A stretch of 64,000 nt of DNA from Palaemon carinicauda (GCF_036898095.1 NC_090751.1:56439611-56503610), one strand, 5' to 3'; numbered from the stretch's first letter, positions 1 through 11,659 are shown. The notes: generated by a model not told the origin, from the letters alone. Numbers and translations: made by a program.

Positions 1-387
1 CGCACAGGCGATGTGTCTTTAACGGTGAGGACTCGTTGTCGCACAGGCGGCCTACCAACCGCAATGTTCAACGGTGGGAGAAAGTGGATGCATTACTTCG
101 ATTACCTGCTCAACGCAAACCGACCGCTCATAGCGCCTAGTATCAGTCTATCCAGATGCGCCGACGTTCACCAGGCAGCAGAGCCGGCGAAGCGTCATCA
201 GAACGGTGCAGCAACGGAAACAGAATGTCAACGGAATGGAGCGAAGCGCCATGTCAGTGTGGACGCTTCAGCGCCAGTGTGGAAGCTTCAGCGCCAGTGT
301 GGACGCTTCGCTACCTATGACAATAGACTTTGATGTCTACCTGACCATGACCGTCTAGTGTTGAGTTATTGTTGCTCCAGGTGCTAT
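1..387 (+). other. Fragment of unassigned, possibly DIRS gag-like, repeat sequence
   Basis: This piece left of A1 holds an open frame at 13-333 with no domain I recognise. Near 240-310 a unit of about 20 bp recurs three times; its core is agcgccagtgtgg followed by acgcttc or aagcttc. In one frame it reads as Arg-Gln-Cys-Gly repeats. The style resembles the Glu-Arg-Gln/Gly-Arg repeats in the family C gag-like gene at 26500-26815. I infer an old DIRS gag repeat region into which A1 inserted, but this is weak and I cannot tie it to the sequence right of A1. Confidence 0.3.
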
Positions 388-580
388 TTGTTCCGTAACT
401 GAAATATAAACCACGCTATTTAATATGGGTTATTACTTCGGCGTAGCTGAAATGACGAGCCATTAGAATTTTAACGTGGGTTTACTACCCCACCGCTAGT
501 TAGCGGGGGGTAGGGAGGGGTAGCTTGCTTACCCCCCCCTCCCCCTCACACACAGCTGTGAATACTTCACTTTGCTTTTG
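388..580 (+). repeat. Left inverted terminal repeat of A1
   Basis: The outer part ttgttccgtaactg is followed by a block matching, in reverse complement, the right ITR at 8011-8238. The shared blocks are cgtagctgaaatgacgagcc, ctagttagcgggg, gtagcttgc and cactttgctttt. A hairpin-like G/C stretch (taccccaccgctagttagcg, then ggggtaggg) lies in the middle. The outermost 45 bp or so differ from the right ITR end. Confidence 0.85.
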
Positions 581-693
581 GCTCGGGTGATACACAGATG
601 TGTCTGCTCTCATCCTCACTTGACTGCCATTAATCTGTTTTTGCTTTCTCTTTTTCTACAGTGTGTGTGTGAAGTTGGCCTTTATTAATAATA
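581..693 (+). promoter_or_regulatory. 5' leader of A1 with a splice-acceptor-like polypyrimidine tract
   Basis: Between the ITR and the gag ATG lies a T/C-rich run ending ctttttctacag (AG at 660-661), 32 nt before the ATG at 694. Equivalent tracts with AG occur at 13777-13778 (A2), 31610-31611 (A3), 43337-43338 (A4) and 25259-25260 (family C). It looks like a 3' splice site; use is not shown by sequence alone. Confidence 0.45.
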
Positions 694-3600
694 ATGCGTA
701 CGTGTCCTGGATTACCTGACCGCCCTTGTGGGACTTTTATGTCGGCGGTCGACACAGATCCTCACACCTTGTGTCCTTATTGTAGGGGCCAACGGTGTGA
801 TAGTGGTAATGTATGTGGTGAGTGTAGGGAGTGGTCTACCTCCCAGTGGGAGAGGTTTGCCCGGCGCCGGAAGAAGAAGTCCAAAAGGGATATTTCTCCT
901 TCAAAGGCTTCTTTGAAGAGAGAAAATTCCAAGGCCTCTTCCGAAACTCCCACTCGATCGGTCTCTTCCGAGAGGCCGTCGAGTGGTAGCGTAGGCCGTA
1001 GTTCTGTTGACCGATCCTGGGGTGCGGGAGAGGTAGTTGCCTCCCATAGCGAGGCAGCTGCCCTTCCCCCCCCGGAGGTGGATATTGATTTCTCTGTGAA
1101 TAACAATGATTTGTTACAGCTTTGGGCTTCCTTGGGGCTTCAGGGTTCGCCCTCCAAGGAAGCCCTGTTTGACATGATCAAACTGGGAGCAGCTGTTAAG
1201 CAATCGCCGACGATAGCAGACATAGAACCTCTGTCTATTGTCGATGTTGTTGTAACGGAGGCCTCCGGTGTGTCTGATCAATTTCCTGCTCCTGTTGTTG
1301 CTGAGGTAGCTGAAGGCTTAGCTTCCCCCTCTGAACATCCTTCGAGGGCGGAACTTAGTCCTGCGGTCCCTCCTGTTAGTGATTCTCCCCCTCGGGGGAG
1401 TTCACTTACAGAGACTCCTCTGCGGAGGCCTTATGATGGTCAGCTTGCTTATCCCACGGCCCTTAGAGGGCATATAAGGCTGAAGGCTCGTCCTCCCCTT
1501 CGCTGTAGAGGACTTCCTTCTCCTCACAAGGGAGTTAGGAGGCGCCTCTTCGGCTCGTCATCCCCGCAGTCCTCTGCGGAGGAGACTCGCCGTTCACCGA
1601 TCCTGCCAGCTACCACCTTAGACCTCTCCGGAGATCGTTCGTGATCTCCTTTGGTGGAAAGTCGTCCTTCGGGACCCACTGACCTGTCACCCTCCAGACC
1701 TGCTGACCTGCCGTCACCCTTCAAGGCTGCTGATGCGCTATATGCGCCTTCTAACCCTGTCATTGCACAGGCACCGGTCCCTTCGGGGCACAAGGGACTT
1801 GAGCGCAAAACTGCGCCTCAGTCCCATAAGCGCCAGGTACCCCCTGCGCGCCAACACGCTGCTGCTGTTCCTGACTTAGCGCCCCAGCGCACACCTGGGC
1901 GCGTGCACGCACCTGTCCTGTCACCTGCGCACACTCGCTCACCTGCGCGCAAGCGCTCATCTGTTCCTTTTACAGCGCTCAAGCGCTCTCCTACTCGTCA
2001 GCTCTCTCCAGTGCCTCAGCGCACTTCTGGAGTTGAGCGCGCAGTCGCAGTTGTTCCTGATACAGCGCCCGCGCACCCCTACGTTCCAGCGCACAGTCCA
2101 GGAGGTACCTAAGTTAGCGCACGGGCGCTCACAGGTACCCCTGCACTCTTCCTCCAAACTGCGCACTCCTGTGCGCCCGAATCCTGTTGCGCGCGATGCG
2201 CGCCCAACTCAGCAGCGCACACCTGTGCACCCGAATCCTGTTGCGCGCCCTGCGCTCCCATCGCAGCAGCGCACTCCTGTGCGCCCGCATCCTGATGCGC
2301 GCCATGCACGCCCACGATCTACTGCGCGCCCACGATCTCCTCAGGGGACAGTTCTTGCACCACCTGCGCACCAGCGCGCAAATTCACCTTTGCGCTCTCA
2401 CGAGGCTGCGCAATCGCGCCCTCGCCTCGTGCTTCCAGATGCGCGCGCTCCACGCCCACGCGCTAGTGACATTTCTCCTGCGCACGCGCGCCCAACAGTC
2501 TCGCCCGCACGGGCTCTTCAGCAGGTTCCTGCGCCCGCGCGATCAAATGATTGCTCACGTGCAAGCGCCCATCCAGCCTTCAACCCCGCCCCACGTTCCA
2601 GCTCCTGCGCGCCGCACGCCCTCGCCATCACCAATGCGCGCCCTCGCCATTAACCTCGCTCGCGCACGATCCTCCCGCGCATGATCCAGGGCAGGGCTCA
2701 TCGCGCGATTTGCGCCGCGATCGCCAGCGCGATCCCGCACGCGATTTCACGGGGCTTCAGGCGGACAGGTCATCGTCTCGTTCCCCTTCTCGCAAGCGCA
2801 GAACAGCGCGCTCGCTGGAGGAGGGGAGGTTTCCGGGCAGGTTTAAGGACACTTTTTCTTCAGCTTTGTTTCAGGCGAACCCTCATTTGTCGACTCCTCC
2901 TAATGATCGATCGATCCCCTTCCCTCCAGAGGGAGTGTCTGACAGCGCGACTGTCAGCCAGCAGCCCTGGTTTGGGATCATAGTCAGAGCTCTCATGCAG
3001 GCTTTTAAGCCTGTGTTCTCTGAACTGGGTCACAAAACAGTGGCGGCGGCTTCTCCCCTGAGAGGAAGAGAGGAGTCCCCTCCGTGATGACTTCTCCGAG
3101 GGCTAAGCTGTCTCCTCGGAAATCCTTGCGCAAGGCTCCCTCTCCCCCCTAGACTCTCTCTCCCTCCCCTACGGATGAGGATTTCCTATCCTCAGGGGAG
3201 TCAGACGAGCCGGTCCATTCCCCCATCGCACCAATGGGGGAAACTCCGCCTCTCCCTGAGAAGTCTTCTCGCACAGAGGTAGAGAAGAGCCTGCATCCAT
3301 CGTTACTAGAGTCCTGTATCCCTCCCAGGAGGGAGCCGAAGAACTCGAAGACTTTACCTAAGTCTTCGGCAAGGATCAGACAGGAGCCATCTAGACATTC
3401 GGAGAATGTCCACGAGTCCCCCCAGGAAGAGCCACTGGGGACGGAGACTTTGCTGCTAGCCCTTCGGGAGGAGAGCTTCAAGAGTCAGAACATGTGTTCA
3501 GGCAGGTTCTGACCCTCATGAGAAATCTCAACGGGTTTCCGGACCCAGCTATTCTTCCTCGTGAGGGTAAGGACACGGTCTTGGACCGAGTCTATGGCAT

Positions 3601-4445
3601 CCAGAAACCCTCTATGGCCAGTGCAGCTTTGCCCTGGTCACAAGGGATGAAGAGTGCCAGAGACAAAGTCGAAGGCCAGCTCTCTGAGCTTGCCTCCTCC
3701 AACAGATCCAGCGCCGGTAACAAGCTCCTCCCTCCTCCTCGAGTACACCAGAGAAGGTATTTTGAGATCTTAGAGGAGACTTGTTTGGGTCTTCCTGTTC
3801 ACCATTCTGTGGAAGAACTCACTGGGGGAGTCCCTCTAGAGAGAACAACCGGCATGTTTTGTATTCTGCTACTGAGATCCTAAGCCAGGAGAAGGTGGCG
3901 AAGTGTGCCATGCAGGCAACCTCGTGGCTTGACATCTGGCTGGGGTCTCTGGGCATCCTGGTGCGGTCTAAGGATCTGTCCAAGGAAAGCACCAGGAAGG
4001 CACTGGAGACATTCTTACTCTCAGGCACGCAGACCATCGAGTTTCTGCCCCACCAAGTCTCGAGCTTGTGGGCCAATACGATCCTGAAACAACGGGACGC
4101 AGTGGCTGAGAGAAGAGATTTCACCAGAAGGTCCCCAGTTCCGACGTTAGCAGGCTCAGACATTCTTCCGTACTCGGTAAGAGTTTGTTTGAGCCTAAGG
4201 GCGTGGAGCTAGCTGCTGAGAGGTGGAGGAAGTCCAACCAGGATTCCCTCCTCCATAGGGCCCTGACATCGAGGCCCTACAAATTTCCAGCAACCCAACA
4301 GCCCCGTCCAGCTAAGAATGCGAAGAAGATGACGGCAGCAAAGCCAAAGGTGTCTAAGCCCTTTCCTGTCAAGGACAGGAAGGGCAGGAAGTTCTCCAGG
4401 GGAAGTAAAAATCCTAGAGGGAGCGGCCGAGGCCGTAAACGCTAG
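694..4445 (+). pseudogene. gag-like ORF1 of A1, disrupted
   Basis: The start at 694 (MRTCPGLPDRPCGTF) is supported by equivalent starts in A2-A4. The first 50 residues carry a Cys cluster (Cys 4, 12, 27, 30, 35, 41, 44) followed by a Trp and an Arg/Lys-rich block, probably zinc- or nucleic-acid-binding. The first ORF ends in a stop at 1642-1644. A Pro/Arg/Ser/His-rich repeat region follows to about 2.8 kb, spread over frames by indels. The conserved C-terminal half (about 3490-4445) includes REGKDTVLD, a helical block with SWLDIWLGSLGILV, and a basic tail ending GRGRKR at the stop. The role is inferred from position and family: the structural, RNA-packaging protein of a DIRS element. Several frameshifts make it a pseudogene. 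Confidence 0.75.
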
Positions 4446-4447
4446 GA

Positions 4448-6519
4448 TTGGCAGTCCCCCTGCATGTCCACCAGTGGGGGGGATGCCTGCAAAGTTGCGC
4501 GACAAGGTGGCAGCAACTCGGGGCAGATACCTGGACGATTTCTGTGATCGGTCAGGGATATCGCATCCCGTTCACAACATCTCTACTTCCCCTGACAGCA
4601 AAGCCAGTGTCATTGCGCTCCCTTACCATGGGATCGGTAATGGGGCAAGCCCTCCGGGCAGAAGTTGAGACCATGTTGAAGAAGGACGCTCTCCAAGAGG
4701 TGGCAGACGGGTCCACGGGCTTCTACAGTCGACTCTTTCTTGTAAAGAAGGCGTCTGGAGGCTGGAGACCAGTCATCGACCTCTCTACCCTGGACGGGTT
4801 TGTCAAACAGACACCGTTCAGCATGGAGACGGCAGACACGGTCAGACTTTCAGTGAGACCACAAGACTTCATGTGTACACTGGACCTGAAGGACGCATAC
4901 TCTCAGATCCCAGTCCACCCGTCTTCAAGGAAGTACTTAAATTCCAGCCTAGACAACAAGATCTACCAGTTCAAGGTGCTGTGTTTCGGTCTCTCCACAG
5001 CTCCTCAAGTGTTCACCAAAGTGTTCACCCTGATATCATCTTGGGCTCACAGGATCGGTATCCGTCTCCTCCGTTACCTGGACGACTGGCTGATCCTAGC
5101 AGACTCGGAGGCAACCCTTCGTCACCACCGAGAGAAGCTTCTCGAACTTTGCCAGGATCTGGGGATCATGGTAAATCTCGAGAAGTCCTCTCTTCAGCCC
5201 TCTCAGAAACTGGTATACCTAGGCATGGTCATAGACACCAATCTCCACAAAGCCTTCCCATCAGACAACAGGATAGCAAGGCTGAGGAAGGTTGCAAGGC
5301 CTTTCCTCAAACGAGAAGAATTTCCAGCCCAAGCGTGGTTACATCTCCTCGGCCATCTCTCTTCCCTGGCCTGTCTGGTTCCCAATGGTCGCCTCAGAAT
5401 GAGATCTCTCCAGTGGCGACTCAGTCTCAGTGGAATCAAGGTCACGATTCCCCGGACACTCTGATCCCTATGGGTCCTACGGAACAGACGGACCTTCAGT
5501 GGTGGGTGGCAGACGAGAACCTACGAAAGGGAGTGGATCTTCTCGTCCTTCCTCCGGATTTGATGTTGTTTTCGGACGCATCAAAGAAAGGGTGGGGGGC
5601 CCACGTTCTGAACCACAGGACCTCAGGCCTGTGGTCAAAATCAGAAAAGTACCTCCACATAAACCTGCTAGAAATGAAGGCCGTATTCCTGGCACTTCAG
5701 AAGTTCCATCAGGTCCTGGCGGGCCACTCTGTGGTGGTGATGAGCGACAACACCACAGTGGTGGCTTATATCAACAAGCAGGGAGGTACCTTTTCAGAAC
5801 AGCTATCCCATCTAGCAGTAGAGATACTGAGATGGTCCAAAGTCCACTCGGTCACACTATCGGCTCGCTTCATTTCAGGCAAGAGGAATGTGCTCGCCGA
5901 CAGTCTGAGCAGAGCGACGCAGATAGTGAGTACCGAATGGTCTTTGGATCGTCTAGTAGCCAACAAAGTCCTGACTTTGTGGGGTTCCCCGACTGTGGAT
6001 CTATTTGCTACAGCGCTGAACTTCAAGCTCCCGCTGTACTGCTCCCCAGTCCCGGACCCCAAGGCTCTCTGGAAAGATGCCTTCCAACAACGGTGGGACA
6101 ACATTGATGTATACGCCTTTCCCCCGTTATGTCTGACGAGGAGGGTGCTCAACAAGACCAGAATATCGGTCAATCTATCGATGACCCTGATAGCTCCGCT
6201 ATGGCATCACGCAGAGTGGTTTCCATACCTTCTGCAACTCCTTATGGAGCTCCCTAGAGAACTCCCTCCACATCACGAGCTACTCAAACAACCACACACC
6301 AACATCTTCCACAAAGCCGTAGCTTCGCTTCGACGTCACGCCTGGAGACTATCCAGTACCTCCTCGCTGAGAGAGGATTTTCGCAGCAAGTTGCGAATAG
6401 GATGTCTGGACACCTGCGAAGGTCATCCACAGGGGTCTACCAGGCGAAGTGGCGAGTTTTCTGTGGTTGGTGTCGTGGAAGGGGTATCTCTCCACTCGAT
6501 GCCACTATTCCCGCAATAG
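4448..6519 (+). pseudogene. Reverse transcriptase-RNase H (pol) of A1, one frameshift
   Basis: The RT frame is open from 4448 to 5464. It has LFLVKKASGGWRPVIDLS, motif A (CTLDLKDAYSQIPVHPSS), motif B (FGLSTAPQVF) and catalytic motif C (RYLDDWLILADS). A one-base deletion near 5425, clear against A3, shifts the reading to a second frame open to 6519. That frame carries RNase H with the acidic residues visible in LFSDASKKGWGAHV, LLEMKAVFLALQ, VVMSDNTTVVAYI and NVLADSLSR. After RNase H comes a conserved block with VDLFATALNFKLPLYCSP and VYAFPP, which may be the methyltransferase-like region known from DIRS elements. The 3' end overlaps the recombinase start by about 118 bp in another frame. Apart from the single frameshift the catalytic domains look intact. 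Confidence 0.85.
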
Positions 6520-7388
6520 CGGAGTTCTTCGTGTATTTGCGGGAAGAAATGCGCCTTTCAGTCTCGGCAGTGAAAGGCTATCGCTCAGCCTTAAGTCTAG
6601 CCTTCAGGCTCAAAGGAGTGGACATTTCTTCCTCGCTGGAATTTTCTCTACTCATACGGAGTTATGAACTTACCTGCCCTCAGTCGGAAGTGAGACCTCC
6701 TCTATGGAACATGGTTCGAGTTCTCAGGTCTCTGAAGAGACCTCCCTACGAACCATTACGCCAGGCTTCAGATCGCCACCTTACTTGGAAGACATTGTTC
6801 CTACTTGCTTTGGCTTCGGCCAAACGAGTCAGCGAACTTCATGGTCTCTCATACGACATCGCCCATTCAAGGGGATGGGGGGAGGTAACGTTCATGTTCG
6901 TCCCTGAGTTTGTTGCCTAGACTCAGAATCCGGGAGTGCCGGACCCTCGGTTCGACTCTTTCCAGGTTTTGAGTCTTTGTTCTGTAACAGATGACCCCAA
7001 CCATCTCCTACTGTGCCCAGTAAGGAGTCTGAGGTTGTATCTTAAAAGAACGGCTGCAGTTCGTCCCCAGGTGCAAGCCTTGTTTGTGAGCACTGGGAGA
7101 ACAAAGTTGAGGGTCACTAGGAATACCATCTCGGTCTGGATTCGCAAGGTAATACACCTAGCCTTGAATCCTGACCCTCCTCTGTCACGTCACCCTAGAG
7201 CACATGATGTCAGGGGCATAGCTACGTCCCTGGCCTTCAAGAAAAACTATTCAGCGACGCAGGTCCTGCAAGCTGGGGTGTGAAAGCGTCAGACGACCTT
7301 CACAGCCCACTTCCTGCAAGACGTGACACACAGGAGACTCGATACGTTCTCTATCGACCCTGTGGTGGCTGCACAACAGCTGGTCTAA
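6402..7388 (+). pseudogene. Tyrosine recombinase of A1, catalytic Tyr lost
   Basis: The ATG at 6402 starts MSGHLRRSSTGVYQAKW, with the core-binding domain including AIAEFFVYLREEMRLSVSAV. The catalytic domain shows the first Arg in ASAKRVSELHGLSYD and the H-x-x-R motif in RAHDVRGIATSLAF. In-frame stops lie at 6918-6920 (a Lys codon in A3) and 7281-7283 (Trp to TGA). The nucleophile position reads FTAHF at 7311-7313, where A2-A4 have HY, so the active-site tyrosine is Phe. The family role is strand exchange during integration of a circular DIRS cDNA. This copy cannot encode an active enzyme. Confidence 0.85.
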
Positions 7389-7866
7389 CCTCAGGCTCCT
7401 TAATGGACAGGTAGCAGAAGGTTGAGGGCATTGTTACCCGGTCTTAGTCTGCATGAATGAAAAGGTTTGTCTGGCCCTTATTCTTTTCTTCATCCTCTCC
7501 TCCCTTGGAGAAGCAGCATCCTGGGTTCTCTGCACAGCTGACCTCAAACCACTGCAGGTAAACCATGCTTCCTTGTGTTCCTAGTATTGATATTAATACT
7601 GTCACGTCCCCATACCCTGACGAGGTGGTATTGGGAGAGTCCTAGCCTAGAATTCCATCTGAAGAACTCCAGGTCAACTTCCTAGGACGAGTCACACTTC
7701 TCACCTTCACACACAGCTTATGTAGGCCGCAGCAGTTACACAGCAATGCTAGCGAGGCGCAGGGACTCCTTATTTCTTGAGTACTTACACACTCAAATAT
7801 TGAGTCCCCGGGCAAAGCCAAAGCCAGTATGGCAGGGACTTACTACCCTTCCTAAGGGGTGAGTCA

Positions 7867-7968
7867 CCCATATTAAATAACGTGGTTTGTATTTCAGTTA
7901 CGGAACAAATGACAAATTCGTAGATAATTTGTATTTTTCCTAACTATACAAACCTTAGCTATTTAATC
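7867..7968. repeat. Internal complementary region (ICR) of A1
   Basis: The first half is the reverse complement of the element's left end (gtttgtatttcagttacgg, then aacaa). The second half is the reverse complement of the right end (atgacaaattcgtagataat, then ttgtatttttcc). The switch at about 7917-7919 places both termini back to back. In the DIRS1 model such a region templates end-joining into a circle. Confidence 0.85.
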
Positions 7969-8010
7969 AAACTTGCCTGCCAGCCCTGTCTCCCGTGAAG
8001 TCCTACCTCT

Positions 8011-8238
8011 AAGCAAAGTGAGCTCTCCACACAGGTGTGTGATGGGGGGGGCGGGGGGGGGGGGGGGGTAGCAAGCTACCCCTCCCTACCCCCTGCTAAC
8101 TAGCAGTGGGGTAGCAAACCCTCGTTAAAATTCTTATGGCTCGTCATTTCGGCTACGCCGAAGTAATACTGTAACCCATATTAAATAGCTAAGGTTTGTA
8201 TAGTTAGGAAAAATACAAATTATCTACGAATTTGTCAT
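8011..8238 (-). repeat. Right inverted terminal repeat of A1
   Basis: Inverted copy of the left ITR, from aagcaaagtgagct through gtagcaagctacc, taactagc and atggctcgtcatttcggc to cccatattaaatag. It then adds a right-end-specific block (gtatagttaggaaaaataca) ending tttgtcat. A run of G interrupted by one C at about 8042-8068 has expanded inside it. Confidence 0.85.
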
Positions 8239-9088
8239 ATAAAGAAATAAATCTTAACTAGAAAGATTTTATATTCTCGGACCAAGGCCTGCTGGGCTAA
8301 CTCTTGGTTGGGAGAACTAGAATTAAAACCTCTAAGCATTGAGGTCTGAATTCAGAATCATAAGGAGTGGATTCCTAAGAATCAAGACTTCTCTTCCTAG
8401 GATAGAGATTGGAAGAGGAAGGGAATAACTGTCGGAAACTCATGAGAAATTTTCTGAAGAGTTTCCCTTCAGAGTTTTCGCTAGTAGAGTTGATGGTGTG
8501 TCTATTTATTTTATTTTTATTACTAGCCAGGCTACAATCCTAGTTGGCAAAGCAAGATGCTTTAACCCAAAGGGCTCCTTTAGGGAACGATGGCCCAGTA
8601 AATTAATAGGAAAATAGATCAATAATTAAATTAACATTAATTAATTCTCAGAAAAATAACGAACCTTTCTGTAGAGATTGATGCAGTGCCTGCAGCTGCA
8701 ACAGCAGGAAGGGCATTAAGGCCTTTATGAGAATAGAACGTAAAAGTATATCTCCCACCACGGGCAGATCTTTTATGATTTAATGTATTATGTTTTAAAC
8801 CGCTCTTGTTAGTGACTCGTAAACATAGCGCAGTGCTCTGGAGGAGGTGTTTGTTCGTGTTCACCTTGCCCCTAGCCCTATACCTCTTCCTCACGTTCCA
8901 ACCCCTGGGAGAAGGAAGGTCGGTAGGCTGATGTACTTTGTGGACCTTGTGCATTAAACGTTTGTTCCACCGTGCGATACTGTTGATGCAGTCCAAGACG
9001 TTCCCTCTCCACTTTGGAATGATAAAGTAATGCTCTTTTCTTCGCCTACGATTGTCGAGCTATGACATCACAACCATGTGACATAGTA
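8239..9088. other. Interval between A1 and the Tigger MITE
   Basis: No recognisable gene. A LINE-tail-like block lies at about 8511-8620. Upstream of that tail on the minus strand is a 119-codon open frame (8996-8637) with no domain I know. The first 250 bp are unassigned and could belong to the same old element as bases 1-387; I cannot show this. Confidence 0.4.
8511..8620 (-). repeat. Decayed LINE 3'-tail fragment
   Basis: The blocks ggctacaatcctagttggca, aagcaagatgct, aagggctcc and tggcccagta match, with substitutions, the 3' tails at 54100-54190 and 47095-47170 (ctacaaccctaattgg, gctataagccca, atagcccagtgagg). An AT-rich (TTA-like) run precedes it, as in the other copies, so the element is on the minus strand. 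Confidence 0.65.
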
Positions 9089-9827
<739 letters not shown>

Positions 9828-9829
9828 TA

Positions 9830-11650
9830 TTTTGAAAAGAGCAAAGTTGGAATGTCTTGAAGCGATCAGTTCGTCATCGCTATTGTATCATGGATCTTGT
9901 AACTTTTTTCTGCGTATTGGAACGCAGTTCCGTGACAAGAATGACGCTCTACGTTTACCCTGTCTACCAGACTAGGAAGTTACTCATCATGTATGCACAC
10001 GAACAGAACTTACCCTCGCAGCAGGCGTGTTGTGATGCTTAAACAGGAAGCAATCGAGTGTGTTTTTTCTTCCGCGAGAGAAGCGGAAGTCAGACAAGTC
10101 ACGTACAATTCTAGCTCTTCCTCTGGAATCTGACGCACTTTCAGGGAGGAAAGACTGTGTCCTCGTCGAAGGACGCAAAACCTAGACTTGGTAGTCACCA
10201 ATCAATATGTCCAAGACCTTTCAGGAGTCGTATGTTTTCTAATAACTTATCCTGCAGTAACTGATGTTCGCCGGAAGTTTTTATTTTCGGAAGAAGGCAA
10301 CGTGTCAGCACCAGAATCGTGTAAGACACATAGTTCTTCAGGAGAAAAGGTGCTCAGTTTGCTTCTGTTCACGCTTCTCCTCCCCCAGTTTGGGGAAATG
10401 TCTAGTACTTTCTTCTGAGGTCTAGCGACTACTGTTGACGGTATCTCACAGCATCGGATACGTTCAGTTCGGCACGAGGCGCGCTTGAAATGTCATAGGG
10501 ACTCTCCCAGGTCGCTCACAGGACTGCGGTTGATAGTCTCTCCCGGCCTTCGCTCACGCTTGAGTTGGCGCACACGCTACCCCGCGAATGTAGGTTTGGT
10601 CTGAGCTAAAAGAGGTCAACTTCATCTGTGTTTAGCGTTTACGATTCTCGGGGTGGAGAAAATTTTCGCCTAAAAGAGTCTAAGGACTACCATAGACCAA
10701 AGAAATGGTTTTCCGATTAGTGTCAGAAAGCCTAGTTCTCCTATGCTCAGTAACGCTTCCTCGCAGAGATATTCTCGTGTTACGAGAAGCGTTAGAACGG
10801 GTGCTTGTAGCAGTCTGGTCTCTCTCTTACGGCAGACGTCACGCTGGTCTCTCCCTCACGCAGTCACAGCCGCAGACGTCAATCTGGTCGTATGTTGGAC
10901 GCTGACAGTCAAAGTTGATCCTTTCAACAAGTTGTCCCATCTTCGCGGTCTGCGGGACATGCGACTATCTCTCATGTGGACACATGCTACACGCGGACAA
11001 CTCTCGGCAAACAGTTACATCTTTCTGCCACTGACTGGACACTATGCTGTCGCCTCCTCGCAGCACGCTGTAGATTTACAACAAGCGGGACACACACGGA
11101 GCGCTGTATCCACACGACAAGGTGAACGCATACAGCACGCTGACACCTTACGGCAATGCAAGCACATGCGACATTACGGTCGCATGCTAGACGCATACAG
11201 TCAAGTCTTTTTTCTCACAGCAGTATAAACAGACTATTGTCTCTCCTTCGCGTCTCTCTGGCCTCACAGCTAACGCTCCCTCGCGTCAAGCTTTGGCTTT
11301 AAATTTGTTGAACACAAGCGGGTTACACACGATCAGGTCTTAACCTCAGCATGAGGTTCATGTTGTTGATGCTTCTTTTCAACAAGCCTAGCTTTAATAT
11401 CGGTTTCTTATCACCGATATGGACGCGTTTTGGGAGGCGGTTCTAGATCCTGATTCTCTCTCACGGCATGTTGAGCGTAGGCAGCATGCTGGAACCATAC
11501 TGGACTCATGCTGGGACCATGCTGGGTGCATGCTGGAAGCATGTCATTAGTCCTTTTCCTCGTGTCAGGATCACGAACGCTTTATTTTAAACCATCAAGC
11601 TTTAGGTCTAGCTGCTTCCAGTATTTCGGAAAACAACTAAGATCTAGAGG
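9830..11650 (+). other. Degenerate sequence, probably the gag/pol remnant of a family B DIRS
   Basis: No intact gene. Short open frames at 10705-10905 and 10743-11228 translate to Arg/His/Gln-rich sequence with imperfect short repeats (cacgctg, acgcatacagcacgctg), similar in style to DIRS gag repeat regions. Near 11475-11545 a catgctgg unit repeats five to six times. A decayed family B recombinase follows directly downstream, so I infer the remains of that element's upstream part with large deletions of RT and RNase H. No RT motif is visible. Confidence 0.4.
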
Positions 11651-11659
11651 GTTGTTCGA

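Larger units (their letters stand above)
388..8238 (+). mobile_element. DIRS-like retrotransposon, family A, copy A1
   Basis: This is an essentially full-length 7.85 kb copy. It starts ttgttccgtaac and ends gaatttgtcat. Order: left ITR, 5' leader, gag-like ORF, RT plus RNase H, overlapping tyrosine recombinase, about 480 bp of 3' UTR (7389-7866), ICR, right ITR. No LTRs, DDE integrase or protease are seen. ITRs plus an ICR identify a DIRS1-type rather than Ngaro-type element (Ngaro elements have split direct repeats). The 3' UTR has no ORF but is well conserved with A2-A4, including a ctgcaggtaaacc block at 7552-7564. The copy is dead: gag is fragmented, pol has one frameshift, and YR has two stops and a lost tyrosine. 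Confidence 0.9.

Noticed and set aside
388..8238. LTR retrotransposon or Ngaro-type element
   Set aside because: No long direct terminal repeats, protease or DDE integrase. The ends are inverted and an ICR is present, which fits DIRS1-type elements.
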